Assembly: GCA_024645085.1 (NCBI GenBank)
Contig: JAHEGN010000012.1
Location: 29,671-93,670, forward strand
DNA: 64,000 bases
DNA from: Rhodobiaceae bacterium
GTDB taxonomy: Bacteria; Pseudomonadota; Alphaproteobacteria; RS24
Direction: 5' to 3'
Positions 17,256 through 26,145 of this stretch are shown piece by piece (the stretch's first letter is position 1; each line of letters starts with the position of its first letter). The position numbers and the translations under genes were made by a program. Under the pieces are notes generated by a model. That model was not told the origin of the DNA and ran no database searches. It was given only the letters and a program-made list of their open reading frames with translations.

Positions 17256-19082
17256 ATGAAATTCACGAAACTTTTATCAACACTTGTTCTGAGCGCCAGT
17301 TTGAGTGTCAGTTTAACAGCCACCACTATGGCCGCAGAGGCGCCGGAAAACCGCGCCGTGCTATTTGGTGAAACCCATTTGCACACTGCCTTGTCATTTG
17401 ACAGCTATATTTTTGGCAATCGCAACTCACCCGATGACGCCTATCGTTATGCCCGTGGTGAGACCATCAAGCACCCTGCCGGTTTTGACATGAAGCTCAA
17501 TGATCCGCTGGACTTCCAGGCGGTCACCGACCATGCGATTTACCTTGGCATGTTGCCCGCCATGCACGACCCGCGCCAAGCCGCGTCCAAGCATGAATTG
17601 GCGCTGGCCATTCGTAAAGCCAAGACACCAGCTGAGCGTTTGGCGGCGTTTCAAAACCTGTTTCCGCGTCTCAACAAAAGCGACACGCCAGATGATTTGG
17701 TCGACAATGACGTCATGCAGTCGGCGTGGGCGCATATTATTGAAAAGGCCAATGAATATAATGAGCCAGGCAAATTCACCACGCTGATTGCCTATGAATA
17801 TACCTCAGGGCCAGACAATCAAAACCTGCACAGAAATGTTTTCTTCCGTGGCGATAAAGCCCCAGCTTTGCCCTTCAGCCGCATTATGTCACCCAACCCG
17901 GAAGACTTATGGGCATGGATGGACGGTTTGCGCGACAACGGCGTCGACACGATTGCCATACCGCATAACTCCAATGGTTCTAATGGCTTAATGTTCAAAA
18001 CCGAAAAATGGGACGGCACCCCAATGGATCAGCAATATGCCGCCACCCGTATGCGCAATGAGCCCTTGGTTGAAGTCACGCAAGTAAAAGGCGACAGCGA
18101 AACCCACCCCGCTTTGTCACCGAATGATGAATTTGCTGATTTCGAGACCATGCCGTTCCGCATTGGCGCTTGGGTTGAAAGCCAAGTTGACGGTTCTTAT
18201 GTGCGCCAAGCCTATTTGCGTGGCCTTGAAATGGCCGCCAAGGGCGATGGCAATCCTTATAAATTTGGCCTGATTGGCGCCTCTGACACGCATGTGGCGG
18301 CCGGTGCTTTTGATGAGGATAATTATTGGTCAAAAGTTGGTGTGATTGATGCCTCGCCACGTTTGCGCGGCTCCGTGCCGCTGAAAAAAGCCAATCCAGA
18401 TGGCAGCAAATATAACCTCAATAATTTCCAAACATGGAGCGCCTCGGGTTTGGCCGCCGTGTGGGCGGATAGCAATACGCGGGGCGATATTTTCGATGCC
18501 ATGCGTCGCAAAGAGACCTATGCCACCACTGGCCCGCGTATTAAATTGCGCTTCTTTGCCTCAGAAAACTTCGACGCCAATATTTTAACATCTGTTGATA
18601 TGGTCAAAAAAGCCTATCAGCAGGGTGTTTCAATGGGCGGTGATTTGTCGCTTGCGGCTGGCAAAGGGCCTGAATTTCTTATCTGGGCGATGCGCGATGC
18701 TCGCTCTTATGGTTTGCAACGCCTGCAAATCGTCAAAGGCTGGGTCGACACTCGAGGCCGCGCGCAAGAAAAAGTCTTTGACGTGCAATGCGCGGGTGAT
18801 GTTGCGCCCAATGCGCAAAACCGCTGCCCAGACAATCAGGCCAAGGTTGATTTGACGACTTGCCAAGTCTCGGCCAATACATCAGCTGATGAGCTGAAAA
18901 CAGTTTGGCGGGACCCGGAATATAAATCAGGTCAATCGGCGTTTTACTATGTCCGTGTGATGGAAAACCCAAGCTGCCGCTGGTCAAGCTGGGATGCATT
19001 GCGGGCCGGAGTGGCACCGCGTGAAGACATTGCCGCGACTTTGCAAGAGCGCGCCTATTCTTCTCCGATTTGGGTCAATTAA
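17256..19082 (+). CDS. DUF3604 (PHP-like metal-dependent) secreted protein
   Basis: A 608-residue protein with a Sec signal peptide at residues 1-27 (cleavage after TTMAAE or nearby) and a DUF3604 domain. LFGETHLHTALSFDSY supplies the first metal-binding His pair, DFQAVTDHAIYLGML the next Asp/His, and GLIGASDTHVAAGAF a late Asp/His, as in PHP-type phosphoesterases. It probably acts in the periplasm. GGGGGGAT precedes the ATG. The C-terminal region has four or five Cys that could form disulfides. The reaction is not known for the family. It converges on znuB with 11 bases between the stops. Confidence 0.8.
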   Translation: MKFTKLLSTLVLSASLSVSLTATTMAAEAPENRAVLFGETHLHTALSFDSYIFGNRNSPDDAYRYARGETIKHPAGFDMKLNDPLDFQAVTDHAIYLGMLPAMHDPRQAASKHELALAIRKAKTPAERLAAFQNLFPRLNKSDTPDDLVDNDVMQSAWAHIIEKANEYNEPGKFTTLIAYEYTSGPDNQNLHRNVFFRGDKAPALPFSRIMSPNPEDLWAWMDGLRDNGVDTIAIPHNSNGSNGLMFKTEKWDGTPMDQQYAATRMRNEPLVEVTQVKGDSETHPALSPNDEFADFETMPFRIGAWVESQVDGSYVRQAYLRGLEMAAKGDGNPYKFGLIGASDTHVAAGAFDEDNYWSKVGVIDASPRLRGSVPLKKANPDGSKYNLNNFQTWSASGLAAVWADSNTRGDIFDAMRRKETYATTGPRIKLRFFASENFDANILTSVDMVKKAYQQGVSMGGDLSLAAGKGPEFLIWAMRDARSYGLQRLQIVKGWVDTRGRAQEKVFDVQCAGDVAPNAQNRCPDNQAKVDLTTCQVSANTSADELKTVWRDPEYKSGQSAFYYVRVMENPSCRWSSWDALRAGVAPREDIAATLQERAYSSPIWVN

Positions 19083-19093
19083 AGGCCGGTTCA

Positions 19094-19879
19094 TCAGCCT
19101 TTGCGGGTTGCCAGACGGGCCATCAGCACAAGCATAAAGCTGGCGACTGAGACGCAGACAATGACCGGACCGGTCGCCAGCTGAAAATTTTGCGCCAATG
19201 GCAGGCCAATCAACATGCACAGGCTGGCAATGGCGCTGCCGCCAATGGCCATGGCTTCTGGCGAGCGGGCAAACAACCGCGCCGTCGAGGCCGGTATAAT
19301 CAGCAAAGATGTAATCAGCAAAATACCGACCAATTGAATAGAGGCGGCCACCACAACCCCCATCAGCACCATGAGGGCAAATTCATAACGCACAATATGT
19401 ACGCCTTCGGCATGTGCCAAATCTTCGCTAGTGGTCATCAAAATAAGCCCTGGCCATAGCCGCATCAACAGGCCCAGCGATAGGCCGCTACCGGCAATCA
19501 CCCAAACCGCCATATCTTGCGTAACGGCGTCGAGACTGCCGAGCAAATAATCATGCACTTCAATATCGCCAGCCCCCAAAAGGGTCATTGCCACCACACC
19601 CAAAGACAAAGCCGCATGGGCTAAAATACCGAGCAATGTATCCGTTGCCAGCACCCGTTTGGCACGCAGCCAAATCAGGGACAGGGCAAAAATAATCGCA
19701 ATCGCCATCATGCCAATCTGATTAGAGACGCCAATCACCAGACCAATAGCCACGCCGAGCAGGGCGCTATGGGCCAGCCCATCGCCAAAATAAGCCATCC
19801 GCCGCCAGACGACGAAACAGCCAAGCGGCCCTGCGACCAGCGCCAAGGCCAAAGTGGTCAGTAATATATGCGCGCTCAT
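19094..19879 (-). CDS. znuB: Zinc ABC transporter permease
   Basis: A 261-residue ABC-3 family permease with about eight hydrophobic segments, opening ILLTTLALALVAGPLGCFVV and including RRMAYFGDGLAHSALLG, the loop that contacts the ATPase in the ZnuB/MntB group. Its ATG overlaps the ZnuC stop as TGATG, so the two are translated together. It forms the membrane channel for metal import, with zinc favoured by the His-rich tail of the partner ATPase. No periplasmic binding protein (ZnuA) or Zur gene lies in the window. Confidence 0.88.
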   Translation of the reverse strand: MSAHILLTTLALALVAGPLGCFVVWRRMAYFGDGLAHSALLGVAIGLVIGVSNQIGMMAIAIIFALSLIWLRAKRVLATDTLLGILAHAALSLGVVAMTLLGAGDIEVHDYLLGSLDAVTQDMAVWVIAGSGLSLGLLMRLWPGLILMTTSEDLAHAEGVHIVRYEFALMVLMGVVVAASIQLVGILLITSLLIIPASTARLFARSPEAMAIGGSAIASLCMLIGLPLAQNFQLATGPVIVCVSVASFMLVLMARLATRKG

Positions 19880-20658
19880 CAGCTTTCCTCGTCCGTCGCC
19901 GCATGGTGATGGTGGTCATGATCATGGTCGTGGTCATGGGCGTGACTATGCGGGTAAACAGCCATTAATTTGGCCATATCATCGCCGAAAATTGAGATGA
20001 ATTCAGGGTCGCGGGCAACGCTTTCGGGCGCCCCAGAGCAACATATATGGCGAAACAGGCAAACCACTTTGCGGGTCGATGACATCACCAAATGCAAATC
20101 ATGCGACACCATAAGAACCGATAATTTGCGGCTTTCATAAATCTCATCAATCATTGTGTAGAACTGCAATTGCCCGTTGACGTCCAGGTTTTGCGCTGGC
20201 TCATCTAATATCAGTAAATTTGGTTTGCCAGCCAAAGCCCGGGTCAGCAAAACCCGCTGCAATTCTCCGCCGGACAAATCGGCCAGCGGGCTGTTCAGCA
20301 AATGGCTGATTTTGGTTTCCGTCGCCAAACTGTCGAGCTGGCTGCGGGTGACGTCATTATTGACGGTCAAAAACCGCTGCACTGTCATTGGCAGGCTTGG
20401 GTCAATGGTGACGCGCTGCGGCACATAGCCAATTTTCAGGCCAGATTGATGGTGCACGCGGCCGCCATACGGCGATTCGAGTTTCAGCAAATGCCGCAAA
20501 AGAACGGTTTTGCCAGCCCCATTGGGGCCAATCAGCGTAATAAAGTCATGTTTGGCAATGTCCAGCGACACCGCGTCCAAAATGGTTTGCCCCTGTTTCA
20601 CGACGGTCAGGTCGCGAACGGTAACAAGATAGTCAGTGGCGGAGAGTTCTGCGGACAT
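19879..20658 (-). CDS. znuC: Zinc ABC transporter ATP-binding protein with His/Asp-rich tail
   Basis: A 259-residue ABC ATPase. Walker A is GPNGAGKT, the signature is LSGGELQRVLLTRAL, Walker B is LLILDEP and the switch His lies in MVSHDLH. The C terminus ends in an alternating stretch, HSHAHDHDHDHDHHHH, typical of metal-handling proteins and a good sign for zinc. The ATG at 20658 has AGG 7 bases upstream; a longer in-frame start is less likely. It follows the NTF2-like gene by 58 bases on the same strand. I found no convincing Zur box in that gap. Confidence 0.9.
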   Translation of the reverse strand: MSAELSATDYLVTVRDLTVVKQGQTILDAVSLDIAKHDFITLIGPNGAGKTVLLRHLLKLESPYGGRVHHQSGLKIGYVPQRVTIDPSLPMTVQRFLTVNNDVTRSQLDSLATETKISHLLNSPLADLSGGELQRVLLTRALAGKPNLLILDEPAQNLDVNGQLQFYTMIDEIYESRKLSVLMVSHDLHLVMSSTRKVVCLFRHICCSGAPESVARDPEFISIFGDDMAKLMAVYPHSHAHDHDHDHDHHHHAATDEES

Positions 20659-20716
20659 AAAACAACCTGTTAGTGAGCCTCCTTTATGTCGCAAGAAAGC
20701 CGCTACAGCAAGGTGA

Positions 20717-21112
20717 TTAAGAAGCTTTCATTTGATCCAGCGTGGCGGCCATTTTTTCCCATAGCATATTGACCGCTTGCAACGGCCGCACCATGACTTT
20801 GAATTGGGTAATTTTACCCTCATCATTAAAGTCGATAATATCCACGCCATTGACATATTTTCCGTCAATTTCAGCCTCAAATTCCAGCACCATGCGGTTG
20901 GCGCCGACCAACTCGCTGACATAACGAAATTGCGTGTCATGAAAAACCTGTCCGGCTGACAACAAATATTTCATTGTCATATCGCGGCCCTTTTGCGGCG
21001 TGAAGACAACTGGCGAAATAAAGCTGCACTCCTCGTGCAGCATGGCTTCAAGCGCTTCTGCGCTCGGCTTATCCATATAGGCGTGCCAAGCGGCGACTAA
21101 TTTATTCTGCAT
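20717..21112 (-). CDS. NTF2-like (SnoaL-type) fold protein
   Basis: A 131-residue protein with the cone-shaped NTF2-like pattern: an N-terminal helix LVAAWHAYMDKPSAEALEAM, then ECSFISPVVFTPQKGRD, EFEAEIDGKYVNGVDIIDF and KVMVRPLQAVNML. Such proteins are either small enzymes (isomerases, hydrolases) or binding proteins, and no catalytic set is clear. GGAGG lies 5 bases before the ATG at 21112 and 2 bases before one at 21115. It lies between the PCu(A)C chaperone and znuC on the same strand and may be co-transcribed. Confidence 0.75.
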   Translation of the reverse strand: MQNKLVAAWHAYMDKPSAEALEAMLHEECSFISPVVFTPQKGRDMTMKYLLSAGQVFHDTQFRYVSELVGANRMVLEFEAEIDGKYVNGVDIIDFNDEGKITQFKVMVRPLQAVNMLWEKMAATLDQMKAS

Positions 21113-21170
21113 CATGACCTCCGCCTATATCTAACCGCAAAGCGACAAGAAAATAAACCGCTATTGCCGG

Positions 21171-21638
21171 TTAATGGCCCTTGTGATGCATCATATCATG
21201 GCGCATGGCATTGGCCTGCGGCGCCACGATTTGGCTGATTTGCTGGCCATTATCGAAAATGAACAGCAGGCGAACGGGCGCCTCTTTGTCGCTCATTGTC
21301 GGTTCGAACAACATTAAATGATAGCCGCCCGGCTTCAGCTCCAGCGTCGCCCTTGCGGCCAGCGCCAACTCAGCCACTTGCCGCATACGCATCACCCCAT
21401 CAATCTTGGTGTGGGTGTGCAGTTCAATGCGCCCAAATGATGGGCTGGTGACATTGGTCAGGCGCACCGCTTGGCGACCATGATTGCTGAGTTTGCCGTG
21501 CACAACGCCGGGGCGTGCGCCAATACCGTGTTTAACGGTTAAATCAGAGACGGTTATGTGCCCCTCGGCAGTTTGCGCCTGCGCAACATGCGTTGACAGC
21601 AAGACAGCCAAAGCGGCCGCGAGAAAATATTTCATCAT
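21171..21638 (-). CDS. Periplasmic copper chaperone PCu(A)C
   Basis: A 155-residue secreted protein with a signal peptide ending THVAQAQ (about residue 22) and a single PCu(A)C domain. The copper site is visible as ELHTHTKIDGVMRM followed by GGYHLMLF, matching H-xn-M-x~21-H-x-M. The C terminus adds MRHDMMHHKGH, a second Met/His cluster. The family carries Cu(I) in the periplasm, often to the CuA or CuB site of cytochrome oxidase. AAGG lies 7 bases before the ATG at 21638. It follows the monooxygenase gene by 14 bases and no oxidase genes are nearby, so the linkage is unusual. Confidence 0.87.
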   Translation of the reverse strand: MMKYFLAAALAVLLSTHVAQAQTAEGHITVSDLTVKHGIGARPGVVHGKLSNHGRQAVRLTNVTSPSFGRIELHTHTKIDGVMRMRQVAELALAARATLELKPGGYHLMLFEPTMSDKEAPVRLLFIFDNGQQISQIVAPQANAMRHDMMHHKGH

Positions 21639-21652
21639 CAATTTACCTTGAG

Positions 21653-23170
21653 CTATTCAGCCGCGCGGTTCGGGGTTGGCGTCACATCATAATCTTCGAG
21701 ATTAATTTTTTGCGTCGCATCTTTATATATATAGGTGAAGTCGGGCCAGTTATTGGTCACTTTGCCAGCCTCGTTTTTATACCAACTATCGCACTCTTTT
21801 TCCCATACGGATGTCGCCAGACGGGCTTTCAAATAATCGGCGAATTCGACCATTTTATTGGCTTTCAAATCGAGGGTTTTGAGGTTCAGCTTGGCCATAT
21901 TCTTAACCGCACTAATGACATAATTAGCCTGACATTCAATCATGAAAATAATCGAATTATGGCCAAGGTTGGTGTTCGGCCCATAGAGCATAAACAGATT
22001 GGGGAAATGCGGCATGGTAATGCCGAGATAGGCTTCGGCGCCGTCTTTCCAGACTTTATTCAAATCAGTTTTTTGCTTACCGGTAATTTGCATGGGCGCC
22101 AAAAAGTCGGTAGAGGCAAAGCCGGTGCCATAAATAATCACATCATATTGATGATTGACCCCATCAACCGTATCAATACCGGTTTCGGTGATTTGCTGAA
22201 TGCCAGCGGTCTCAACCGATACATTGTCGCGGTGCAGGGCAGGGTAATAATCATCTGAAATCACCACACGTTTGCAGCCAACCGGATAATCTGGTTTCAA
22301 AATTTCGCGCAAATGCGGATCCGTAACTTGCTCGTTAAAATGCTCTTCCACTTGATCGGTCAGCGTGCTGGAAAAATTCAGCGCTTTAATCAAAAAGCGG
22401 GTTTTCTTCAGCTCGTTAAACGCCGTGAAATTGCTTTCCAGCGACCAATAAATCAGCCCGCGCATAAATTTGCGATAGCCGGGAATATATTTGAACATCG
22501 CCTTTTGCAGCGCCGAATAAGGCTCGTCATTGCGCGGCACCACATGGCATGGCGAGCGCTGGAAAACCGTCAAATGGCCAGCCACTTTGGCGACCTCGGG
22601 AATAAATTGAGCCGCTGACGGGCCATTGCCAATCACCGCCACCCGCTTGCCCTCAAGTGATACGTCATGCTGCCATTCAGCGGAGTGAAAAATTGGCCCT
22701 TTGAAGTCTTTTTGGCCTTTGATTTCCGGCACTTTCGGACGGTTCAATTGTCCCAAGGCGGTGACCACAACATCGGTTTCTAAGGTCTCGCCTGATTTGG
22801 TGTGCAACTTCCATTTCTGGCTGGTTTCATCAAATTCAGCGGTTTCGATTTCTGTATTAAACCGCGTTTTGCTGCGCAATTTATATTTCTCAACTAAACT
22901 GTTGAGGTAAGCATAAATCTCGCTTTGCGGCGGAAATGTTCGCGACCAGTCAGAGCGGCCTTCGAAAGAAAATGAATAAAAATGTGACGGCACGTCGCAG
23001 GCGCAACCGGGATAAGTATTGTCGCGCCATGTGCCACCAATATCGCCAGCCTTTTCGACGATTTCAAAATTGCTCAGGCCAGCATTATGTAATTGCATAG
23101 CCATGCACAGGCCGCCAACGCCGCTACCAATTACGGTAACATGCGGTAAATTTTCATTAGACTTTGTCAT
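21653..23170 (-). CDS. Flavin-containing monooxygenase, Baeyer-Villiger type
   Basis: A 505-residue FAD/NADPH monooxygenase. The FAD Rossmann motif is VIGSGVGGLCMAMQL (about residues 13-27), the NADPH motif is VAVIGNGPSAAQFIPE, and between them FKGPIFHSAEWQ matches the Baeyer-Villiger fingerprint F-x-G-x3-H-x3-W. Type I enzymes of this group insert oxygen next to a ketone to give an ester or lactone. The ATG at 23170 has GGGAG 7 bases upstream. It is divergent from the PQQ alcohol dehydrogenase, with a palindrome in the shared promoter. An alcohol-to-ketone-to-ester sequence with that neighbour is possible but is inference. Confidence 0.87.
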   Translation of the reverse strand: MTKSNENLPHVTVIGSGVGGLCMAMQLHNAGLSNFEIVEKAGDIGGTWRDNTYPGCACDVPSHFYSFSFEGRSDWSRTFPPQSEIYAYLNSLVEKYKLRSKTRFNTEIETAEFDETSQKWKLHTKSGETLETDVVVTALGQLNRPKVPEIKGQKDFKGPIFHSAEWQHDVSLEGKRVAVIGNGPSAAQFIPEVAKVAGHLTVFQRSPCHVVPRNDEPYSALQKAMFKYIPGYRKFMRGLIYWSLESNFTAFNELKKTRFLIKALNFSSTLTDQVEEHFNEQVTDPHLREILKPDYPVGCKRVVISDDYYPALHRDNVSVETAGIQQITETGIDTVDGVNHQYDVIIYGTGFASTDFLAPMQITGKQKTDLNKVWKDGAEAYLGITMPHFPNLFMLYGPNTNLGHNSIIFMIECQANYVISAVKNMAKLNLKTLDLKANKMVEFADYLKARLATSVWEKECDSWYKNEAGKVTNNWPDFTYIYKDATQKINLEDYDVTPTPNRAAE

Positions 23171-23273
23171 ACAACTCTCCCTTTGCAACTTATCTTAGAA
23201 AAATAAGCTGTGCTCGCAAGCTTATAGTTTGGCGGTTCGGAAAATATTTTGAATTTGCGACAATCTGCCCTTG

Positions 23274-23288
23274 TTCTTGGCCCAAGAA
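23274..23288. promoter_or_regulatory. Perfect palindrome in divergent promoter, candidate operator
   Basis: TTCTTGG-C-CCAAGAA is a perfect 7+7 inverted repeat around a single base. It sits in the 159-base gap between the monooxygenase start (23170) and the PQQ dehydrogenase start (23330). Length and symmetry fit a dimeric repressor site controlling one or both genes. No regulator gene is adjacent, so the factor is unknown. Confidence 0.5.
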
Positions 23289-23329
23289 TGTCATTAAACT
23301 TTCAGATAAGTAAGTGGAGGAGAGTAATC

Positions 23330-25591
23330 ATGGCACATCCATCTTTTAATCGTAAGCAGGCGACAACAATCAATGTCGTCGCGCTTGGCATAATTTCGTT
23401 AATGGTTCTGATCGGCCTGTCGCCGTCAGACAAAACATCATCAAGCCAAGCGCCGCAAACCGGTGCCACGGCCAGTGATACATTAGGTCAAATTGACACC
23501 ACGCGCATTGTCAACGCAGATGCCGCGCCCGGTGATTGGTTGGCTTATGGTCGCGACTATCGTGAGCAGCGTTTCTCGCCGCTGACCCAAATCAATAAAG
23601 ACAGTATTGATGAGCTGGAACTGGCTTGGTCATTTGACATGCTCACCACGCGTGGTCTTGAGGCGTCGCCAATTGTCGCCGACGGGGTGATGTATATGAC
23701 CGGCTCGTGGAGTGTGGTGTATGCGGTTGATGCGAAAACCGGTGAAGAGCTGTGGTCATATGACCCAGAAGTGCCCGGCGATTGGGCCCGCAAAGCGTGT
23801 TGCGACGTCGTCAATCGCGGCGTTGCGGTGTACGACGGCGCCGTCTATGTCGCCAGCCTTGATGGCTATTTGATTGCCTTAAATGCGCAAAACGGTGAAG
23901 TGATCTGGCGCAAAAACACAATTATTGATCGCGCGCGCGCCTATACAATCACTGGCGCGCCACGGGTTGCCAATGGCCGTGTGTTCATCGGCAATGGCGG
24001 CGGCGAATATGGTGTGCGTGGCTATGTCACCGCCTATGATGCCAAAACCGGCGAGCAAGACTGGCGCTTCTACACAGTGCCAGGCGATCCATCGAAACCA
24101 TTTGAGCATCCTGAAATGGAAGAAGCCGCCGCCACTTGGAAAGGTGGCGAGTGGTGGAAAATCGGCGGTGGCGGCACGGTTTGGAATTCCATCGTTTATG
24201 ACCCGGATACAGACACAGTGTTCTTAGGCGTCGGCAATGGCTCGCCTTGGACACGGTCGATTCGTTCGCCAGGCGGTGGTGATAATTTATTCTTATCCTC
24301 TATTGTGGCGCTTGACCCCAATACCGGCCGCAAGAAATGGCACTATCAAACAACCCCGGGCGACACATGGGACTACACAGCCGTGCAAGACATGATGTTG
24401 GCCGATATGGAAATCGACGGCAAACAGCGCAAAGTGATTATGCAAGCCCCGAAAAATGGCTTCTTCTATGTGCTTGACCGCGCCACAGGCGAATTATTGC
24501 GCGCCAATCCATATGTCGCGGTGAACTGGGCCAGCCATATTGATATGGCCACAGGCCGTCCGGTGGAAATCGCCGAACGCGATTGGAACAGCAGCAAAAA
24601 GTCAGCCTGGATTCTGCCGGGCCCGCTCGGCGGTCACAATTGGCAGGCCATGTCGTTTAACCCCGACACTGGCTTGGTTTATATTCCAGCCATGGAAAGC
24701 CCGTTGGTCTATGATGTAGATCATGATTTCAAAGCCACGGGTCGCTATAAATATATTGAAGGCGGTTGGAACACGGGCATTGAATTTGGCCGTTTGCTCG
24801 AAGTCATGGGCAATCACCCTGATCTGCCACCAGCCAAGGGCTATATCACGGCTTTTGACCCGTTGACCGGTAAAACTCATTGGGTCAAAGAACACGGCAC
24901 CCATTGGAATGGCGGCACGCTCTCAACGGCAGCTGGCCTTGTTTTCCAAGGCAATGGCGATGGCTTTATTGTCGCTTATGACGCCAAAACCGGCGCTGAA
25001 GTTTGGAAAGTCAACACTTACACCAGCATTATTGCGCCGCCGGTTACCTATATGGTTGATGGCGAGCAATATATTGCCATTCAAGTTGGTTCTGGTGGTG
25101 CCGCTGGCCTCACTGAAGGCGATGCAGCCACCCCGGCTTCTGCCAAATATGGCAATTTCGGGCGCCTTGTTGCCTTTAAGCTGAATGGTGGTTTGTCGAT
25201 TGAGGAGCCAGAAAGCTGGGCGCGGGAAATTCCTGAGCCACCAGTGATCAATGCCTCAGCTGAGCAAATTGACCGTGGCATGGAAAAATACCATGAGGTC
25301 TGCACCTTCTGCCATGGCATTGGTGTTTATGGCGGGGCTGTGGTGCCAGATTTGCGCAAAATGAGCCCGCAAACCCACCGCATGTTCAAAGAGATTGTGC
25401 TTGAGGGGCTGCTCGAAGATCGCGGCATGTCAAACTTCTCAGATCGTTTGAACGAGCAAGATGTTGAAGATATTTACGCCTTCATCAACGCCCGTGCTTG
25501 GCAAGATTATAGCTTGCAAGAAGACGCCAAAAAAGCGGCGACGGGCGATAAGACAAGTGCCCTCGAAGTCACTGCGCCAGCGGTGCGCTAA
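23330..25591 (+). CDS. PQQ-dependent quinohemoprotein alcohol dehydrogenase with cytochrome c domain
   Basis: A 753-residue protein with an N-terminal hydrophobic anchor or signal (about residues 13-31), an eight-bladed PQQ propeller and a C-terminal cytochrome c domain. The adjacent Cys pair at 157-158 (KACCDVVNRG) is the disulfide over PQQ. PGDTWDYTAVQD holds the likely catalytic Asp. The haem site is CTFCH at about 658-662 with a likely Met ligand near 700 (GMSNF). It oxidises alcohols in the periplasm and passes electrons to the haem. GGAGGAGAG precedes the ATG at 23330. A strong terminator lies about 80 bases past the stop. The substrate is unknown. Confidence 0.9.
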   Translation: MAHPSFNRKQATTINVVALGIISLMVLIGLSPSDKTSSSQAPQTGATASDTLGQIDTTRIVNADAAPGDWLAYGRDYREQRFSPLTQINKDSIDELELAWSFDMLTTRGLEASPIVADGVMYMTGSWSVVYAVDAKTGEELWSYDPEVPGDWARKACCDVVNRGVAVYDGAVYVASLDGYLIALNAQNGEVIWRKNTIIDRARAYTITGAPRVANGRVFIGNGGGEYGVRGYVTAYDAKTGEQDWRFYTVPGDPSKPFEHPEMEEAAATWKGGEWWKIGGGGTVWNSIVYDPDTDTVFLGVGNGSPWTRSIRSPGGGDNLFLSSIVALDPNTGRKKWHYQTTPGDTWDYTAVQDMMLADMEIDGKQRKVIMQAPKNGFFYVLDRATGELLRANPYVAVNWASHIDMATGRPVEIAERDWNSSKKSAWILPGPLGGHNWQAMSFNPDTGLVYIPAMESPLVYDVDHDFKATGRYKYIEGGWNTGIEFGRLLEVMGNHPDLPPAKGYITAFDPLTGKTHWVKEHGTHWNGGTLSTAAGLVFQGNGDGFIVAYDAKTGAEVWKVNTYTSIIAPPVTYMVDGEQYIAIQVGSGGAAGLTEGDAATPASAKYGNFGRLVAFKLNGGLSIEEPESWAREIPEPPVINASAEQIDRGMEKYHEVCTFCHGIGVYGGAVVPDLRKMSPQTHRMFKEIVLEGLLEDRGMSNFSDRLNEQDVEDIYAFINARAWQDYSLQEDAKKAATGDKTSALEVTAPAVR

Positions 25592-26145
25592 CGGGCAGAC
25601 TTTGGCGGCAAGCTCGGCGCTGGTAATTCTCTGAATTCCAGTTTCAGCCGATCTTTATCGCCTTCAGAATCGGGACGGCTTTTTTGGCCGTCCCTTTTTT
25701 GTGACTTTTTATCCTCGTCTGGATTGGCCGCCTTATAGCTCAAATTTGCTTCCAATGGCTTGCCATTGTCGACCTCTTTCAGCGCCTCATCAATTTGCTC
25801 AGCCAATTCTGGCGAAAACGGCAATTGATAAAGCCGCGGGCGGGCCATCAGCGCGCCATGTTCGGATAGAGCTTGCGCCAGAATATAAATCGCGCCATCG
25901 GTTTTTTGTGCCTTATCAGGCTCCTCAACCACGGCCCAGTGCAGTTTGAACGGATTGGGCGGGGTTTGCGCAATGGCCCAGCCGCGCAATTCCTGCGTGC
26001 CCTGATAAGCGGCAAAATACAGCAAGGTTACCAAGCCAATGGCTGCCAACTTAATTTCATGGCGCCAAGATGTGTTGAGATTGAGGTTGAGCAGCAAGGC
26101 CGCCAATAGCGCATAGGCGACACCGAGCATCAGAGGAATGGTCAT
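25588..26145 (-). CDS. Hypothetical membrane protein, third gene of a TolQ/ExbB-like set
   Basis: A 185-residue protein of no family I recognise. Two membrane segments lie at the N terminus (about residues 5-22 and 32-47), followed by a soluble part and a highly charged tail (DEDKKSQKRDGQKSRPDSE), ending PAPSLPPKSAR. Its start overlaps the stop of the ExbD/TolR-like gene by 4 bases and its stop overlaps the PQQ dehydrogenase stop by 4 bases on the other strand. The charged tail is encoded across a perfect hairpin that reads as a terminator on the opposite strand. The strict overlaps suggest it works with the two genes upstream. Confidence 0.72.
   Translation of the reverse strand: MTIPLMLGVAYALLAALLLNLNLNTSWRHEIKLAAIGLVTLLYFAAYQGTQELRGWAIAQTPPNPFKLHWAVVEEPDKAQKTDGAIYILAQALSEHGALMARPRLYQLPFSPELAEQIDEALKEVDNGKPLEANLSYKAANPDEDKKSQKRDGQKSRPDSEGDKDRLKLEFRELPAPSLPPKSAR
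25672..25700 (+). terminator. Intrinsic terminator of the PQQ dehydrogenase gene, inside the opposing gene
   Basis: GGGACGGC (25672-25679) and GCCGTCCC (25687-25694) form a perfect 8-base stem with a 7-base loop, followed by six T (25695-25700). It lies 80 bases after the dehydrogenase stop and within the reading frame of the opposing 185-residue protein. Confidence 0.85.
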
